Shown piece after piece: positions 6,134-6,170 of a stretch of DNA of 6,170 nt. This DNA is from Wohlfahrtiimonas sp. (GTDB taxonomy: Bacteria; Pseudomonadota; Gammaproteobacteria; Cardiobacteriales; Wohlfahrtiimonadaceae): assembly GCA_030149965.1 (NCBI GenBank), contig JASLHB010000123.1, positions 1 through 6,170 on the forward strand, written 5' to 3'. Each line of letters opens with the position of its first letter. Position 1 is the stretch's first letter. The position numbers and the translations under genes are program-made. Under the pieces are notes generated by a model. It saw only the letters and a list, made by a program, of their open reading frames with translations, was not told the DNA's origin and ran no database searches.

Positions 6134-6170
6134 TTATTTTGTAGAATAATCAGCCATGATTTTCTTATGT
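6134..6170 (-). CDS. Possible C-terminal end of an unidentified upstream gene (partial)
   Basis: From the window edge a minus-strand frame is open and ends at a TAA (6136-6134), encoding HKKIMADYSTK. A gene in the same orientation is expected here, and the inverted repeat that follows would suit a gene end. Eleven residues are far too few to identify the protein, and the frame choice is not proven. It does not resemble the end of DnaE, which often precedes accA in gammaproteobacteria. Confidence 0.3.
   Translation of the reverse strand, partial: HKKIMADYSTK

Overview
The window carries a run of genes that all read on the minus strand. The order in the direction of transcription is: an unidentified gene end at the right edge, accA, a DUF815-type AAA+ ATPase gene, an SIS-domain sugar-phosphate gene (probable nagB-II), nagA, an AEC-family transporter gene, and dprA, which runs off the left edge. 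The DNA is AT-rich. AccA and DprA both read as ordinary proteobacterial proteins, and NagA has the single-metal form of its first motif (DxQxNG) seen in enterobacterial NagA. I infer a low-GC gammaproteobacterium. A Cardiobacteriales-type organism (Wohlfahrtiimonas or Ignatzschineria) is one possibility, but the sequence alone does not settle the genus.

Right part (6170 to about 4211): after the likely end of another minus-strand gene, an interval of about 70 bp holds a 10-bp inverted repeat with an extended -10 promoter element in its loop. accA follows, and it starts with TTG behind a strong AGGAG ribosome binding site. Six bases after accA comes the DUF815 ATPase gene, and three bases after that the nagB-II-like gene. 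These three genes look like one co-transcribed, translationally coupled unit.

Middle part (4207 to 1096): the SIS protein and NagA together form the lower amino-sugar route. NagA deacetylates GlcNAc-6-phosphate to GlcN-6-phosphate and acetate, and the isomerising deaminase converts GlcN-6-phosphate to fructose-6-phosphate and ammonia. A perfect 12-bp hairpin separates the two genes and may set their relative expression. A ten-helix AEC permease gene follows nagA after 16 bp. No sugar kinase, phosphotransferase transporter, chitinase or Nag regulator lies in the window.

Left part (1095 to 1): a 71-bp gap holds a good extended -10 promoter reading into dprA, the single-stranded-DNA/RecA-loading protein of natural transformation. 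dprA is cut off by the window edge within its C-terminal winged-helix domain.

No phage, IS element, CRISPR array, tRNA or rRNA is visible, and I find no clear undescribed system. The points worth a second look are the operon mixing fatty-acid, unknown-ATPase and amino-sugar genes, the two hairpins that could be regulatory, and the TTG start of accA.
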